Assembly: GCA_964632795.1 (NCBI GenBank)
Contig: CAZWEZ010000056.1
Span: 1-23,033 of the forward strand
Source: CAZWEZ01 sp964632795
GTDB taxonomy: Bacteria > Pseudomonadota > Alphaproteobacteria > Rhodospirillales > 2-02-FULL-58-16
DNA length: 23,033 nt
Direction of reading: 5' to 3'
In this document: positions 22,337-23,033 of the stretch, piece by piece
Layout: every line of letters starts with the position of its first letter
Numbering within the stretch: the first letter of the stretch is position 1
Position numbers and translations under genes: made by a program
The notes under the pieces: generated by a model
Databases searched by the model: none
The model's input: the letters and a program-made list of their open reading frames with translations, nothing else
What the model was told of the DNA's origin: nothing

Positions 22337-22507
22337 GCGACCCCCCTTCAATATCTGATTTTCCATCCTGGAGGCCTATTATGAGCCTCCACCTTGATCG
22401 GGGGCAAATAAAATAAGCAGTTCCGGGTCGCGGTAGGGAAACGGGTTACCCCGCTCCCCCCGCGCAGATCCCGGCGAGCGGCTTTAAGGGGAGTTCCGGG
22501 GACAGGA

Positions 22508-22582
22508 GTTCCGGGGACATGATACTTAATTGTCTCTCCCACTCTTCCGGTGTTAGGTTTTTCTCATGGCACGATTTGCGCG
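22508..22582 (+). mobile_element. mini-element derived from a REP-associated (Y1) transposase, copy 3, right end missing
   Basis: The left repeat (22508-22531) and leader match copies 1 and 2, and the ATG at 22566 starts MARFAR. Similarity stops at about 22582, nine bases short of the holC stop codon, so the right inverted repeat is absent. A duplicated GAGTTCCGGGGACA lies just to the left (22491-22505 and 22506 onward). Confidence 0.75.
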
Positions 22583-22590
22583 TGCGGCGA

Positions 22591-23033
22591 CTAGCCCTTC
22601 TCCTCCCAGCCGCCGGCCTCTGTCTGTTGCCAGTAGGTCAGGTCGTGGCCCTCCTCCAGATAGGCCTTCCAGCGCCGGCGCGCCGCCTTGACGGCCGCCG
22701 GGTCGGTGCCGTCGAACAGCTCGAAACAGCGCTCGTAGTCGCCGACCCGCGCCGAGGCGGCGCCGTCGGTGAGGAACAGGAAGTGCGCGTCGTTGGGGTT
22801 CTCGTCCTCGACGGTGAGCCACACCGGCTGCTCTTGAGGGTGGCCGTCCCTGGGGCTGCCGTGGGGCAGCCAGGAATCGCCGCGGTAGGTCCACAACAGG
22901 CCGTTGATCGCCTCCACCCGGTCCTCGGAGCCGGCCATCACGACGGCCCGCTTGCCGGCCTCCAGGGTCTTCTCGAGCAACCTCGGCAGGGCCCTCTCGA
23001 GCGGCCACCTGTGGAGGTGATAGAAGGCGATCG
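22591..23033 (-). CDS. holC: DNA polymerase III chi subunit (5' end outside the window)
   Basis: The chi subunit of the clamp-loader complex in relatives binds single-stranded DNA-binding protein. About 147 codons are visible; the frame is open to the window edge, beginning IAFYHLHRWPLERALPRLLE, so the start codon lies beyond 23033. Family features are KTLEAGKRAVVMAGSEDRVE, INGLLWTYRGDSWLPHGSPR, ENPNDAHFLFLTDGA, YERCFELFDG and the end HDLTYWQQTEAGGWEEKG. A TTG-started shorter form at 22980 would lose the conserved FYHL segment and is unlikely. The stop codon is followed at once by truncated mini-element copy 3. Confidence 0.93.
   Translation of the reverse strand, partial: IAFYHLHRWPLERALPRLLEKTLEAGKRAVVMAGSEDRVEAINGLLWTYRGDSWLPHGSPRDGHPQEQPVWLTVEDENPNDAHFLFLTDGAASARVGDYERCFELFDGTDPAAVKAARRRWKAYLEEGHDLTYWQQTEAGGWEEKG

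Noticed and set aside
21611..22384. A 257-codon protein starting in mini-element copy 2
   Set aside because: After the transposase-like start it reads through the GC-rich tract and antisense to the trypco2-like gene, with no coherent composition.
22980..22982. TTG as the start of holC
   Set aside because: The frame stays open upstream and encodes the conserved FYHL segment of chi, so the gene starts beyond the window edge.

Overview
The window looks like a chromosomal segment of a high-GC alphaproteobacterium, most likely of the Rhodospirillales type. The basis is the strong GC bias of the core genes, the alphaproteobacterial-style DnaA-related Hda, the order DUF2066 - CDP-alcohol phosphatidyltransferase - AI-2E permease - hda next to purM/purN, and the short alphaproteobacterial form of DNA polymerase III chi. 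This assignment comes from gene content and remembered gene order, not from a database search.

Layout. (1) Bases 1-248 hold the possible tail of one gene and a CACAGAG-type intergenic repeat. (2) Bases 249-8663 are one leftward operon: a long-chain-type acyl-CoA synthetase, a complete branched-chain amino acid-type (Liv/HAAT) ABC importer (LivG, LivH, LivM, binding protein, LivF) and a phenylacetate-CoA-ligase-like enzyme. Together they suggest uptake of an organic acid or amino-acid-like compound and its activation to a CoA thioester. (3) Bases 8908-14543 are a second leftward operon with tightly packed, mostly overlapping genes: a repeat-rich membrane-anchored protein, a DUF2066 protein, a PgsA-like phosphatidyltransferase, an AI-2E family permease, Hda and an atypical SDR. 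A 164-bp element with 33-bp terminal inverted repeats sits between the DUF2066 and pgsA-like genes. (4) Bases 14638-16361 carry purM and purN on the plus strand, divergent from operon 3 and convergent with ndk (16386-16808, minus). (5) Bases 16943-20276 are a plus-strand trio coupled by ATGA overlaps: an ABC-F ATPase, a BtuF-like helical-backbone metal receptor without a signal peptide, and a PNPOx-fold flavin-binding protein.

(6) Bases 20277-22590 are an accessory island. It holds a long CACAGAG inverted repeat, three copies of a mini-element that keeps the 5' end of a REP-associated (Y1/IS200-like) transposase gene between 24-bp inverted repeats, and two AT-rich leftward genes placed between those copies: an unrecognised helical protein and a protein resembling the trypsin-co-occurring (trypco2-like) group. 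The island ends a few bases before the stop codon of holC, whose 5' end lies beyond the window.

Most of the window is ordinary metabolism and housekeeping. The parts worth a second look are the transposase-derived mini-elements and the genes between them, the 164-bp inverted-repeat element inside the pgsA operon, and the membrane-anchored protein with an 11-residue repeat, a calcium-loop-like motif and a (Glu-Pro)12 linker. No tRNA, rRNA, CRISPR array or intact transposase was found.
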